Below, piece after piece: positions 1 through 10,310 of a DNA stretch of 64,000 nucleotides (within the stretch, counting starts at the first letter, position 1; each line of letters starts with the position of its first letter). Both the position numbers and the translations under genes were made by a program. The notes beneath the pieces are model-generated. The model searched no databases, had not been told where the DNA came from, and saw only the letters and a program-made list of their open reading frames with translations. The stretch covers positions 23,425,419 to 23,489,418 of the forward strand of contig NC_087070.1 in assembly GCF_963678635.1 (NCBI RefSeq), in the 5' to 3' direction. This DNA comes from Symsagittifera roscoffensis. Lineage: Eukaryota > Xenacoelomorpha > Acoela > Convolutidae.

Positions 1-2890
1 TTGGTTGGGAATTAGATCTAGAAACAAATCGTTGTGTATTTGAGTTTGATCTGGAGTAGTTATTTCGACTATTTGGTCTATTGTAGTGATTTTGTGATGA
101 ATTATTCGTGTTTCTTCGTTCTGGTGATCTTCCTCTATAACTTGAGTTATATGGTGATTGATTTCTTGTATAATTTGTATTGTTCGGGAGTGGTTTTCCT
201 GAACTGTTGTTGCTGTAGACTGTTTTGTTCGGTAGATTTTGATCTTTTTTCATGTATTGATAGAATGATTTATTTGGTTCTTTATATTTTTGAGGTTTAT
301 TTTGATTGTCTTGCTGTTTTTGTCTACATTCGGAAATACTATGTCCGTATCGTCGGCAATAATTACACCATTTTTTGAAAGATGGTTTGCCTTTAAAGTT
401 TGGGTTGTTTTCGTAAATTTTGAGTATTTCAGTGATTTTTTCAACGAGGTCTGTCTCTGATTCCTGTATATTATTAATATTAGTAGGAGTCGTTTCAATT
501 CTGTTAACGTATTGTAATTTCAGATTTTCCGTTTCTTCTAGTTTCATCGTGATTTCTGCTTGTTCTAATTTGTATACTAGTTTTCGAAAATCTAAATCGG
601 GTTCTCGAATTGAAGAAGGATGGGATGCTCTCTTTTTTATTGCTATTTTCCTTAATTGTGGTGTTAAGGTCATCATTAAGATTTCTGTCATCTTTGTGTT
701 TTTATAGTCATGTGTATTTAGTGAGTATGCTTTTCGAACTAGTGTTTCGATTCGTACTGCTATTTGCTTGATGGTTTCGTTTGGTAATCTGCGAATTTCA
801 TTACATAAAACTCTTTGTTGTTGTTTGTTTCTTTCGGAGTCAAACATTTTTGAAAATTCCTGTGTAAACCTTTTCCAGTTTGATTTTATTTCTAGAGGTA
901 GTACTGAAAACCATTTTTGGGCTGCGCCATCTAAGGTTGTTTGTATTAACGCTGTGCGTCGATGTATCCAATTTTGATGTAGTGGCGTATTAATTGGTTC
1001 AGGTCCAATATTTAAAATCAGGTTTGCTGTTACTGCATTTAAATAATCTTCTACAGAGTATTCAGGGTCTGTTCCTGTGAAAACCATTAAAGGTTTGTTT
1101 GATGTTATTGATGATCCACCCATAAGGTATGGATTCATTGTCATTTGTAATGATTCTGCTGCATTTGGCATTTGAGAAAAATTTGAAAGTTGGTTTCTTG
1201 TTATTTCATGTTGTTGGAGATAATATGGGAGTGGTATTTCATTTTGCATTTGTGATGCTTGATACGAGTGTGCAGTCATTGGATTTTGTTGTTGAATTGG
1301 TTGAAAAGATTGTGTATTAATTAGATTTTGTTGTTGAATTGGTTGTTGATGTTGTGCATCTATTGGTTGTGGAGAAAAATTTCTATGATTTGTACGTGTT
1401 TTCTGTATTCCTTGTCTACGATATTCTTGAGTATTTGGTGCAAATATATCTGGTTGTAAGAAATCATCATCTGAGGATAAATAATCCATTTGATAAGATG
1501 TCTGTTTTTTATTTTTATTTTGTTGAAAAAATGGGTAATTTTCACTGTGATCCTGTGGAGGATTTGTTTGGAAATTTATTGAATTAGGTTGGGTCATTGG
1601 GTTATCCCAATTTCGAGATCTTGTATATTGGTTAAAATTCCTTTGTGGTTGATTATATGTTTTTGATGGATGTGTATAATTATAATTATGGTCTGTAAAG
1701 TTGTTTCTAGTGAATGTTTTGCGTGTTTTTGATGGTATTGTCATGGGTCTGTATGTTTGGTAATCCATATGTGAATATTTAGGGGCAACCGAAGGTTTAA
1801 CGGTTGATTGTAAGGTTACCTGTGTTTGTGAAGGATTTGTATTTCTTGGTGTTGTTAAATTTGGGCGTATTGGTGAAATACTTTGTTGTGTAGTTGTTGT
1901 GTGTACAATTTCTTCATTTATGAAGTGTGATGGTGTCTGGATATCTTGTTGAGTAAGATTCCTAGTTCCATTGAGGTTTTCATTGTGTATAACTGTAGAG
2001 TTTAAACTATTATTTTGTGTATCGGGCAAAAATGTATTATAGTTTAATGGTGTTGCATCAATGGTTAATGGTATTACTTTTACATAATTTCTTATGTAAG
2101 ATATCGTACTTATTGCTTGACTTGAGATTGTTTGTGGGAAGCTTATAAATGCGGGATGAGACCATTCGGGGTCCCAAACATAATCTGATTGTTCTGTGAT
2201 AGCGGTATCATCGTTCGAGTTTTGGGGTCTAAAATTTTTTCTTGCTTGTGCAATTAAATCAATATTGTGTGTGAAATAATCTATTATGAACCATGCCAAA
2301 ATTTTTTGTAGATCGTGTTTTGTATGTTGTGAAACGTCGTCTTTCGTGAAATTTTCTTTAATGATGTTTAAATAACTAGAGAGTAGTGTGATTTCATGTC
2401 GTACTCTTAAATGTTTAGATGTTTCTGTCGGTGAGACATTTGTTATTGGGATTTCGTTTTCTAATATCGAAATATAACTATATATTATTGCGAAAACTTC
2501 ATTGGTGAATATGGAGTTTGCTCTTTGTGAGTTATGATATTGGATGCTTTTTATATATTCTGAAAAAACTTTTGAAAATTCTAAATCAAGATCGTCTGTT
2601 TGAATTGTATATTTTCTATTATTATGGTTTGGTGAGGTGAATTCTATGGAGTAGATTCCATACTGTTGTGTTATGTTGCATATATCTTTTAAGTAGTGGT
2701 CTATGATTTGTCTTTTGATTTTTACATCTGGGAACTCTGTTTTACATGGACTAATTCCGGGTTCAAATAAATTTACGAGTAAATTTTGACAAAATATGTG
2801 TTGTCCTCTATCAGTATCTGCATCTACTATAAAAGGAAAGATTTCATCATCATCTGGACTTTCTTCACCTGGAGTGTGCGTTGAGCTCAT
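1..2890 (-). CDS. gag: Gag (start of Gag-Pol), partial, runs off the window
   Basis: The frame starts at the ATG whose complement is 2,888-2,890 and stays in register with the plus copy to the window edge, about 963 codons without net insertion or deletion. It contains the capsid-like region and the CX2CX4HX4C zinc knuckle (near 330-405), then enters the Asn/Arg/Ser-rich tail. The first codons overlap the end of the upstream 155-aa ORF, as in the plus copy. Differences I compared are mostly single substitutions. I cannot see whether pol and env of this copy are intact. Confidence 0.85.
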   Translation of the reverse strand, partial: MSSTHTPGEESPDDDEIFPFIVDADTDRGQHIFCQNLLVNLFEPGISPCKTEFPDVKIKRQIIDHYLKDICNITQQYGIYSIEFTSPNHNNRKYTIQTDDLDLEFSKVFSEYIKSIQYHNSQRANSIFTNEVFAIIYSYISILENEIPITNVSPTETSKHLRVRHEITLLSSYLNIIKENFTKDDVSQHTKHDLQKILAWFIIDYFTHNIDLIAQARKNFRPQNSNDDTAITEQSDYVWDPEWSHPAFISFPQTISSQAISTISYIRNYVKVIPLTIDATPLNYNTFLPDTQNNSLNSTVIHNENLNGTRNLTQQDIQTPSHFINEEIVHTTTTQQSISPIRPNLTTPRNTNPSQTQVTLQSTVKPSVAPKYSHMDYQTYRPMTIPSKTRKTFTRNNFTDHNYNYTHPSKTYNQPQRNFNQYTRSRNWDNPMTQPNSINFQTNPPQDHSENYPFFQQNKNKKQTSYQMDYLSSDDDFLQPDIFAPNTQEYRRQGIQKTRTNHRNFSPQPIDAQHQQPIQQQNLINTQSFQPIQQQNPMTAHSYQASQMQNEIPLPYYLQQHEITRNQLSNFSQMPNAAESLQMTMNPYLMGGSSITSNKPLMVFTGTDPEYSVEDYLNAVTANLILNIGPEPINTPLHQNWIHRRTALIQTTLDGAAQKWFSVLPLEIKSNWKRFTQEFSKMFDSERNKQQQRVLCNEIRRLPNETIKQIAVRIETLVRKAYSLNTHDYKNTKMTEILMMTLTPQLRKIAIKKRASHPSSIREPDLDFRKLVYKLEQAEITMKLEETENLKLQYVNRIETTPTNINNIQESETDLVEKITEILKIYENNPNFKGKPSFKKWCNYCRRYGHSISECRQKQQDNQNKPQKYKEPNKSFYQYMKKDQNLPNKTVYSNNSSGKPLPNNTNYTRNQSPYNSSYRGRSPERRNTNNSSQNHYNRPNSRNNYSRSNSNTQRFVSRSNSQP

Positions 2891-3332
2891 TTTTTCGTTC
2901 GATGACTGTTAATATGTAATTATTAATGTGTCGAATTGGTTGATTCCAATTGTATAAATGTACTGGTTTGTGTTTATACTGCTTTTTTATTCTTCTTTTT
3001 CCTCTTTGTGATGAATTTGAAGTTGTTTCTGAGTCAGAAAAATATAATTGATCGTGTTGTGGGTAATTTTTATCTATTGATTCTTTTAATTTGTAAAGTT
3101 CGTCTAAACTGTTGGTTTCTGATTCTGAAAATGCGTTTCGATTTTTTGAAAATCTTTTTCGTGTTATTTGTCTTTGTTTAGTTATTATTTTTCTCTTTAG
3201 TGTTTGTCGTTTTGTTCGAATGTATCCAACTGTTTGTGTATGAGGTGTGATTACAAGGTCGTATTTTTTGTTATCTATTTCACAATTGTGTAAAATGATT
3301 GTTTGTTTATTTCCTAGGTTTTTAAATGACAT
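2865..3332 (-). CDS. Upstream basic accessory protein, 155 aa (copy 2)
   Basis: This 155-aa ORF differs from its plus-strand counterpart at 39,130-39,597 at only two residues. It is rich in Lys and Arg in two blocks (about residues 39-65 and 110-120), separated by an acidic, Ser-rich stretch containing two FS(D/E)SET-type motifs. Its end overlaps the gag start by 26 bases in another frame. Preservation in two separate insertions argues for a real protein. The family is unrecognised. Basic plus acidic/Ser composition would suit a nucleic-acid-binding regulator, which is inference only. Confidence 0.7.
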   Translation of the reverse strand: MSFKNLGNKQTIILHNCEIDNKKYDLVITPHTQTVGYIRTKRQTLKRKIITKQRQITRKRFSKNRNAFSESETNSLDELYKLKESIDKNYPQHDQLYFSDSETTSNSSQRGKRRIKKQYKHKPVHLYNWNQPIRHINNYILTVIERKNELNAHSR

Positions 3333-3848
3333 AAGGTTTAGAATGACGGATGCAAAAGGTTGTTAAGTGATTTCTATTGACTTAAACTGTTAGTTCTTAC
3401 GATTTTTTGGTTAGCTTAACCTGGGTCTAATTGTTCAGGGTTGGAGAGAAAAGTATATCGATTCCGAAGAATGATTTTTACTTTCTCGTGACTAGTATAA
3501 GCTAAGGTGTTAACTTACTTAATCTTACTTAGGGGTAGTGATTGTGTTCAAGGGTTGGAGAATAGTAAATCGATCCACAAGGTTCAGGTATAATTAGAAC
3601 GCGAGTAGTTCGTTAGATACTATTTTAAACTTACTAAGTCTAAGATTTATCCTGGGTCTGGTAAGAGGAGGGGTCAAGTGAAGGATGAATAACCGAAGTT
3701 CTTCACTGTTTATCCTAATTTGAATGATTAGTTTTGTTTAAAAATTTCTATTAGTCTTGGGTTTTTAGAAAGGGTTGGGTAGTGAATCGACGTTTGAGGT
3801 CGTTAGACACTAATTAAGTGGGTGGGGGAGAACAAAGTTGTTCTGTTT

Positions 3849-3933
3849 GATCCAAGGATAAGCCTTGATGATCAAATTTAAAATTTAATTAAGTAGAAAA
3901 TGATTTAAGATCCAAGGATAAGCCTTGATGATC
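3849..3933 (-). promoter_or_regulatory. Two copies of a 25-bp leader stem-loop (copy 2)
   Basis: Identical 25-bp sequences lie at 3,849-3,873 and 3,909-3,933, 60 bp apart. Each contains a CAAGG/CCTTG stem around a 5-base loop, bounded by GATC. The same pair occurs in the plus copy at 38,529-38,553 and 38,590-38,614. They sit in the untranslated leader between the 77-aa and 155-aa ORFs. They could serve packaging, dimerisation or protein binding; nothing in the sequence decides which. Confidence 0.6.
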
Positions 3934-4266
3934 TGGTTTTAAAATTAAGTGAATTTAAGTTTTAATAAATTTTTTAAATGTGTGTAAAGGAAAGATTTAG
4001 TGTTTTGATGATATTAGTGGGTTTATGATTGCTGTTATGTTTTAGGTGATGGAGCTGGAACAACAGGATGATTTATGATTACTAACCATTTATTGTCATG
4101 CTACTAATTTTTATTTTTTATTTTTCAACAAAATATTTTTCAAACATGTTTTGTATATTACTGCAGAGTTTTAGGAAAACGATCTTAGATCTTTTTATCA
4201 ATCGTTATTGTATATTAATAATTTTGTTTAGCGCCTGAAATGATTTTGAAGATTAACTTCAAGGTT

Positions 4267-4500
4267 TTATGTTTGCAAATGAAAATCTAAATTCATTGCC
4301 AGTAGTATTCTAAATATAAAAGTTTGTTCTGGTTTTTGCCTAACTATCATATAGCTATATGGCAAGTTTCTACTTTGTCGTATGTCGTCTCTGGTTCGAG
4401 GTCTTCTTCCAATTCCGGGTAGTTCTGTTATGGTTCGGAATATTGGCTCTGATCTATTGAGTCGTAGAGACATTTCGATTAAATTATTGTCGTATAACAT
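4267..4500 (-). CDS. Short leader ORF, 77 aa (copy 2)
   Basis: This 77-aa ORF begins with ATG just downstream of the primer-binding site and is nearly identical to the plus copy at 37,966-38,199; I see two substitutions, T to I and R to K. It is Arg-rich (19-60) with no membrane segment and no motif I recognise. Preservation in both copies supports translation. It could alternatively be an upstream regulatory ORF. Confidence 0.55.
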   Translation of the reverse strand: MLYDNNLIEMSLRLNRSEPIFRTITELPGIGRRPRTRDDIRQSRNLPYSYMIVRQKPEQTFIFRILLAMNLDFHLQT

Positions 4501-4567
4501 TTTGTAAATGTTTTTGTCTAATTTCTAATCTATTTTGGTTAATTCTAAGCTATTAAGGTCTTGTTCG

Positions 4568-4585
4568 AGACTTATGGTCGCACCA
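4568..4585 (-). promoter_or_regulatory. Primer-binding site of copy 2
   Basis: Two bases inside the LTR end, the element-sense sequence TGGTGCGACCATAAGTCT occurs exactly as in the plus copy. It begins with TGG, as expected for pairing with a tRNA CCA end. The tRNA is not identified. Confidence 0.6.
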
Positions 4586-4587
4586 GA

Positions 4588-4997
4588 TGAGTTAAGACCG
4601 AGTTGGTTAACTCATAGAGTAATTTCGGATAGGGTACACCGTCTGCTCGTCACGCTATCTTATTTTCGGCCGGATAGATTCGTGCAACTTCTTAGTCTAA
4701 TACCGATCCTAATCTTACTCTTATACTATCTAGTCTCAGGTTGTTTAACTAGTCTCTGCTAGGCTCAATAGATCTAGGGTATACTGGTTTATTGCGGCTG
4801 CTGAAGTGCTCGGGAGAGTCCAACTAATTTCTAAGTTAAATTCAAATCTCTCTGGTGCTGAAATTACAAGTAACTTCAGCACTTACAAATAAGTGGGTTG
4901 TTAGTTAGATGGATCATGATTGGTTAATATTAAATACTTTACATTGGTAAAATATCTAAATTATCCAATCATAAAATGTAGTTTAGATCAGGTTCCA
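4588..4997 (-). repeat. 5' LTR of copy 2, 410 bp
   Basis: This is the 410-bp LTR, beginning TGGAACC and ending AACTCA in element sense. It has the same length as both LTRs of the plus copy and carries the same AATAAA signal and internal 13-bp inverted repeat. It differs from them near the start and in the last 25 bp. Confidence 0.95.
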
Positions 4998-6097
4998 GAT
5001 GTCTTGTTACTGACTTAATTTTCTGATGTAAGCTCAACTGATGTTTTTTTTTTTCAGAAATTTGTTTTTCAAAAATCTTGTATAACCAAATGGTTTTGTT
5101 CAATAATTGATCTAATTTTTGAAGCTCAAATTCCATTTTTAAGGCATGGTCTTTGTCACCGTGGTCCAGACAATTGAATTAGTTTTAAGCTCTTACCATT
5201 ACTACTCGGAGTTGTAAATTTGCTTAAATTTGTAGATTTGCTTACATTTGTTTAAATGTTGCAATCAAAAACTTCTTCTGGCATTATGGTTTCGTAAAAA
5301 TCGAATTTTCCATACACTATCAAATTTATGAATCCTAGTTCATGTCTTCTACATGCATTGTTAGTTTTTTGCGTGCTCTTGATTAAGTAAGGTTGTCCGG
5401 AAATTCAAAAAGCGCCAATAAAAGAAGAGACGTAATTCTGTACGAAGCATTTTTTGGGGCACTGTAGATGCAGCATTTCAGAAGCATATAGTCGTTGAAA
5501 AATGATGAAAATTTACTATATTGTTAAAGTAAGTTTCAATTAATATCCAGCGATGTTGAAAACTGTTGTGTGCAGCATTAAATACTCTTCCATGCTTTTC
5601 GACCAATTACTGTATCACAATCGTTACGACGTATAAGAAGACGTTGAGATAAAAACTGTATTAGGCATTCTGGTATTTAAAGTCGACGTAATCTTTCATG
5701 TCTACAAGGCTCGCTCCTTACACTATACAAGAGTCATGTTGACACTATTTTCGTGTTAATTTTCATCGAGTCACGACAAAAATGTCTGATTGTTCATTTT
5801 GAAATGGTTAAAATTGTTTTTCGTTTTTCTTATACTCTTTCAGATATCGAGAACTGGGCTCGTTTTTTTTTTAAAATTCCTGCTCGATTTTTTTTCTCGG
5901 CCTTTTAACCGGTAATGTTCTTGTTTTGCTTTTCGGCGTTCAGTTTTTTGCTCAGAGACATTTATTTGTCGTTTACCTTAGTACCTTAAGCCTTTAGTTA
6001 GAAAGGAGAATCAGTCGTCCATGGAATTTATAAGCAACTGAGAAATCTAATGTCACTGACTTACCTCCTGTTAGGGCCCAAGACGTTACCACTATAA
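4998..6097. other. Intergenic, nothing recognised
   Basis: This is AT-rich sequence with poly-T runs and frequent stops in all frames. I see no coding stretch, tRNA or repeat shared with the rest of the window. Confidence 0.5.
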
Positions 6098-6099
6098 TA

Positions 6100-6874
6100 C
6101 ACCTTTTCAAAGCCTATTGAACAGTCGGTAACTTGAAAAGAATTATAGGTAACTTCTATTGACAGAAAATTTATTTCGTAAGTTCTAAAGAATAGAAAAA
6201 AAGCTGGAGTGCTCACAAGTGACTTCAATTGAAAACACGTTATTTCAATTGAATAAGAACAGAATCAACGGTTTTTATGCAGCTTTCATCGTTCATCCAT
6301 CATTTTTATTCCTGGCCAAACAATCCGGGATATATGTGATTGTAAGATTGTACCAACCAACACATTTCTCTGGGGTAATCTCACAACTTGTTCTTTCCAC
6401 AATAGATTTGACATGACGGAAACAGTAATCCTGAAGTGTTTGTCCTGGCTCCTTCAAGGCATCAGCGTTGATGAACAAATCGAGCTCTTCTTGCATTTTT
6501 TGATTGCTCTCCAGAATGTCAATAGCGCCCAAAATAACATCTTCGTCAATTTTTCGACTGTAAGATCCACCTTTTGCTAAATTTTTATATCTCTCACGTC
6601 GCTCAATTGTGTACGCAAAGTTCCGTTTTATTCCCAAACAGTCGGCCAAAGCTATATAACCTTCGCCACACGAATGCGATTTGATTAAATGTCGTATGTC
6701 GATACATGAAATTTTTTTATACCTGGCCATTTCGAGCGTGATTCAATTGTAATTTCACGATTTCAAACGAACTTATGAACACACATTTGAGCATGCAATA
6801 TTTCTTGACTTTCAATTAAAAATACTGTCTGTTCAAAACATGTCACTTACATTTCAATGGGCTTTGAAATGGTG
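6100..6874 (-). mobile_element. Tc1/mariner-like deletion derivative, 775 bp
   Basis: The ends are inverted repeats: reading inward, both start CACC, then TTTCAAAGCC and ATTGAA, with only two mismatches in the first 22 bp and decaying similarity to about 45 bp. TA dinucleotides flank both ends (6,098-6,099 and 6,875-6,876), as expected of a Tc1/mariner target duplication. Inside is one 145-aa minus-strand ORF with the look of a transposase DNA-binding region. No DDE/D catalytic part fits in the element, so it is non-autonomous. Confidence 0.75.
6293..6730 (-). pseudogene. N-terminal HTH part of a mariner-type transposase, 145 aa
   Basis: The ORF starts at an ATG complementary to 6,728-6,730 and lies wholly inside the inverted-repeat element. 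Residues about 8-50 look helix-turn-helix-like (residues near ALADCLGIKR and the following helix), then a GG(S)YSRKID segment resembles the linker between the two DNA-binding subdomains of Tc1/pogo-like transposases. It ends at residue 145 where the catalytic domain would begin, so it is truncated. Family assignment rests on the terminal repeats and TA duplications more than on protein motifs. Confidence 0.5.
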
Positions 6875-6944
6875 TAATGACAAAAAAGCTATTATTTTTG
6901 ATAACTCCCCAATATCGTGCTCACTTCGCTGATGACTAAATGTT

Positions 6945-8350
6945 GAAGTGCTTTCAAGCAAACAGCTTAACAGAATGCCTTCAAAAGTTTTGCGTTTCGC
7001 CTTAGCCTTTGCTTTCAGTTCGCCTGCATCTATGTCACACATCACACAAGTAACGTTTCTAACTTTGAACAGTTGTGAAAAACCTTTCAACAGAGAAAAA
7101 ATAAGAACCGGTTACAAAATTTTCACTCATCTCAAAAATAAACAAAGGTAGCCGTATACTGAGCAAATACCACAGATTGATCCGACCAAAATTTTACAAA
7201 AAAAAACAATCAAAATTTTCCAAGTGAATATCAGTTTCTTAAAAATCTGAACAGAATACTAGATATTATGCATATTGTACATTCCTAGTAGAAAGCGCGA
7301 ATTGAAAAACAATTTTTGTATAAAAACTATTAGAAAAATAAAACAAAACTATAAAATAAACAATGGTTTTTGTCTTATTGTTGAACTTTGTAAGTTTTGA
7401 TTCCAAAAAGACGCTAAAATAATTTAAACAACTAACATTACTCGAGTAAAACCAATGAATAACCTTTTAAGTTAAGCTATTGTGAGCTTTCAGGACTATA
7501 AAATAAGATATGTTTGCTCGCTTTATTCAATCGTTTTAGGTCAAAAAACCAATAATTTTAAGCCGGTTCTTCTCCGGACCGGGAATTTTTTGGGAAGGTG
7601 CTTTAGTGTGATATATCACTCAACTCAGTCCTCTGATTATTTGTGGTACTAAATTTTGCATGGAAAACAAAAGGAAAAAGAAAAAGATTTGAGACACACT
7701 CAAATACAAAATCCCTCCCCATTTCCATGTTGCTGCATTTTTTCGAAAAAAAAGATATCTTGACGGACGTAACGGTTTTGGCAAAACAATGGTCCGAAAC
7801 ATTTTCAGGTAAGCATGCTGAATAAAAAACATTGGTCGTCCTTGTTGAGCCTAAAACCAACAAGGACCAAAAACCTTACCATCTCACTCTTCAAACCATT
7901 TCAGTTTTTTTTGACATTTGCTCGAAATAAGCGGACAAGGATTGAATAGTGCCCAGGTCCGAGCACTCTGATTGTTCGAGGTTTGGTCCAAAACCCACCA
8001 CTGCTCATTCCCAAACAGCACTTCGAGCTTAAAAGCGGATTTTTCCAACAAACGACATGCAAATAATGTATCTGACTGGCAGTTTATTTTGATTGATATT
8101 ACTGGCCAGATGGCAGAGACTCACAAACCCAACTCCCGTGACATCTCTTGGGTGCTCACAAAAATACCACTAATCAGGTCCTTAGTTGGCTCTTTTTTCT
8201 TCGGTGTATCATTAATTTTTTCAAATTCTTACATGTTGTATGAAAACTCTCTTATTGTGTTTGTTCTACAGTAGTTGAATGTAACGGAAAAGTTCAGCTT
8301 GAACCTCGATTGTCAACAAAAACTTTTACACAATTATTTTTTGAACCAGT
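6945..8350. repeat. Local repeat family, unit A (long)
   Basis: This unit matches 11,600-12,965 over two blocks (about 6,945-7,200 and 7,380-8,350) at what looks like 85-90% identity. The minus strand of the first block encodes a coding-like stretch containing CDIDAGELKAKAKAKRKTF; the second contains EQWWVLDQTSN-like residues shared with the other long unit but broken by frameshifts. These look like remnants of one gene or element that has been duplicated and decayed. The family is unrecognised. Confidence 0.7.
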
Positions 8351-8354
8351 ATTT

Positions 8355-8745
8355 GTAAGTTTTCGATTCCAAAGTGGCGCTAAAATAATTTATAAAACTA
8401 GCATTACTCGAGTAAAACCAATGAATAATTTTTAAAGCTAGGCTATTGTGAGCTTTCAGGACTTTAAAATAAGCTTTATTTGCTCGCTTTATTCAATCGT
8501 TTTAGGTCAGAAAACCAATAATTTCAAACCGGTTTTTCTCCAGACCGGGAAGTTTTTGAGAAGATGCTTTAGGGTGATATATCCTTCAACTCAGTCCTAT
8601 GATTATTGTGGCACTTAATTTTGCTTGGAACTTAAAGAGAAAAAGAAAAAAATCAAAACACACCTAAACACAAAATTCCTCTCCATTTTCAATAGTCGGA
8701 ACAAAAAACGTTAAAAGTGAATGAACCCGATTACATTTCACCAAA
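8355..8745. repeat. Local repeat family, partial unit B
   Basis: This follows unit A directly and repeats the start of its second block (the stretch containing TTACTCGAGTAAAACCAATG and the following 300 bp) at lower identity. It then diverges into repeated short blocks with a GGTACC/CCCCATT/GGTC-GAAC layout. Confidence 0.6.
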
Positions 8746-9454
8746 AGACAAGGACAATGGCAAGGATAATTTGTGGTACCATACTTTGCTCGAGAAAGAA
8801 ACTAAAGCGCACTCGATCACAATTTTTCTTCTCCTTTGCAATGGTCCGAACAAAAAAGATTAAAACAAAATTATCTCGATTAAATTTTGCCAGCAACTTA
8901 ATCATAACAAAAATCATAGTAATAAGAACGGCCAATTTTGAGGAAAAAAAATGTTTTTGTAATTTTCTTGAAATTAGTGTAAATTTTACTGAAGGCGGGA
9001 TTCGAGAACTATAAAATTGCGTAGAGAACAAATGCATTAGATAAGATTGACAAAAATTGTTTTCAAAAAAATGGGTACAAAAAATGAAAAAAAAAATCTT
9101 AAATTTATTAAATTTTTTTTTGTAGAATAGTCTTTTTTTAAAATCTTTTTTTTGTCAGATATGTGGTGAGGGAAATAGCCAAAAACAGTTTTCTTGATAG
9201 TAAATTCAAGTTCATACGTTTTTTAAACTAAAACTTTTTAAAAAAGATTTAATTGTGATAAAATGAACTTTTTTCAATCGCCTTTTCCTCGAAATTGAAC
9301 TAAAAATCAAAAATTTCAAATCAATTCTTCTCGACACTTGGAGAAATAATTTGAACTTTTTAAATATTGTATGAATAACTGTCGTATTTATATTATATCC
9401 AACTCATTTCTCTCCTCCTCTTTTTCTGGATAATCTCATATTGGGTAACTTCAT

Positions 9455-10310
9455 ATGGTGCTCATTCCGCTTAAGACTAAATGTTGAAGTGCTTTCAAAG
9501 GAACCACTTATTCGAATGCTTCCAAGGATCTGCATTTTGCCTTGATCTTTTCTTTTGGTTGGTCTGCATCTATGTCACACATCACACATTTACAGTTTCT
9601 AACTTTGGCCAGTTATGAAAACTGTTTTCGACGTGGAAAAATAACAAATCGATTACATTATGTTCACTAATCACAAAAATAAACAAGGATATCCGGTTAT
9701 TGTGTGTGCAAGAAGCACAGAATGTCCGACCATAGTCTCAAAATTTCAAACCGGTTTTGCTAGACACCAACGATTTGTTTGAAAGTTTTTAATGTTTTTC
9801 GAATCACGACTGAACGGGCTCATATTTCCGATAACTTTTTTTGGTACTTGACTTTTAATGGAAAACAAAAAGAAAAAAATTAAAACACACCCAAACACAA
9901 AATTCCTTTCCATTCTCAGGTGTCGGGACAAAAAAGGTCATTGAAAATTAACCCGGTTACATTTTGCTAAAAGACAATAATAATAATAACAAGGATTGTT
10001 TATGGTACCTTATTTTGCGTACAAAAAAAGAATAAATATCTAAAACACACCGAATACAAAACTCTTCCCCATTTGCAATGGTCAGAACTAAAAAACGTTA
10101 ATTTAATTAAATCAGTTTTTCTCTAAACTAGGAGAATTTATTGAACTTTTCAAAGGTTTGAAAAACAACTAAAAAGACTTTATTATGATGAACACTCGAC
10201 TCTCTCCGATGGGTATTTTTGAAAGCTGGTTTTGCGTGTAAGACGAAAAAAAATACATTGTGTAGAAATTTCCTCCCCATTTTCCTTGGTCGGAAAAAAT
10301 TACGAAAAAA
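9455..10310. repeat. Local repeat family, partial unit C with nested sub-repeats
   Basis: The segment 9,470-9,740 matches the first block of units A and D (it shares CTGCATCTATGTCACACATC). From 9,840 to 10,310 there are at least three degenerate copies of a ~110-150-bp sub-repeat with the order GGTAC, TTTTGCG, AAAACACACC, CCCATTT, GGTCGGAAC. The same sub-repeat occurs in units A, B and D. Confidence 0.55.

Larger units (their letters stand above)
1..4997 (-). mobile_element. Second copy of the giant Ty3/gypsy-like element, 5' part, cut by the window edge
   Basis: This minus-strand segment matches the first 5 kb of the complete element at 37,468-56,380. It has a 410-bp LTR, the same primer-binding site, the same 77-aa and 155-aa upstream ORFs, the same paired leader stem-loops and the start of gag. 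From the gag ATG to the window edge it is exactly as long as the corresponding plus-copy segment (2,890 bases, 39,572-42,461), so there is no net indel. By eye the LTR differs from the plus copy at roughly ten positions, clustered at its two ends, so the two are separate insertions. The base following the LTR is GATG at 4,998-5,001. If the insertion is intact, its far end outside the window should carry CATC in element orientation. Confidence 0.93.
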
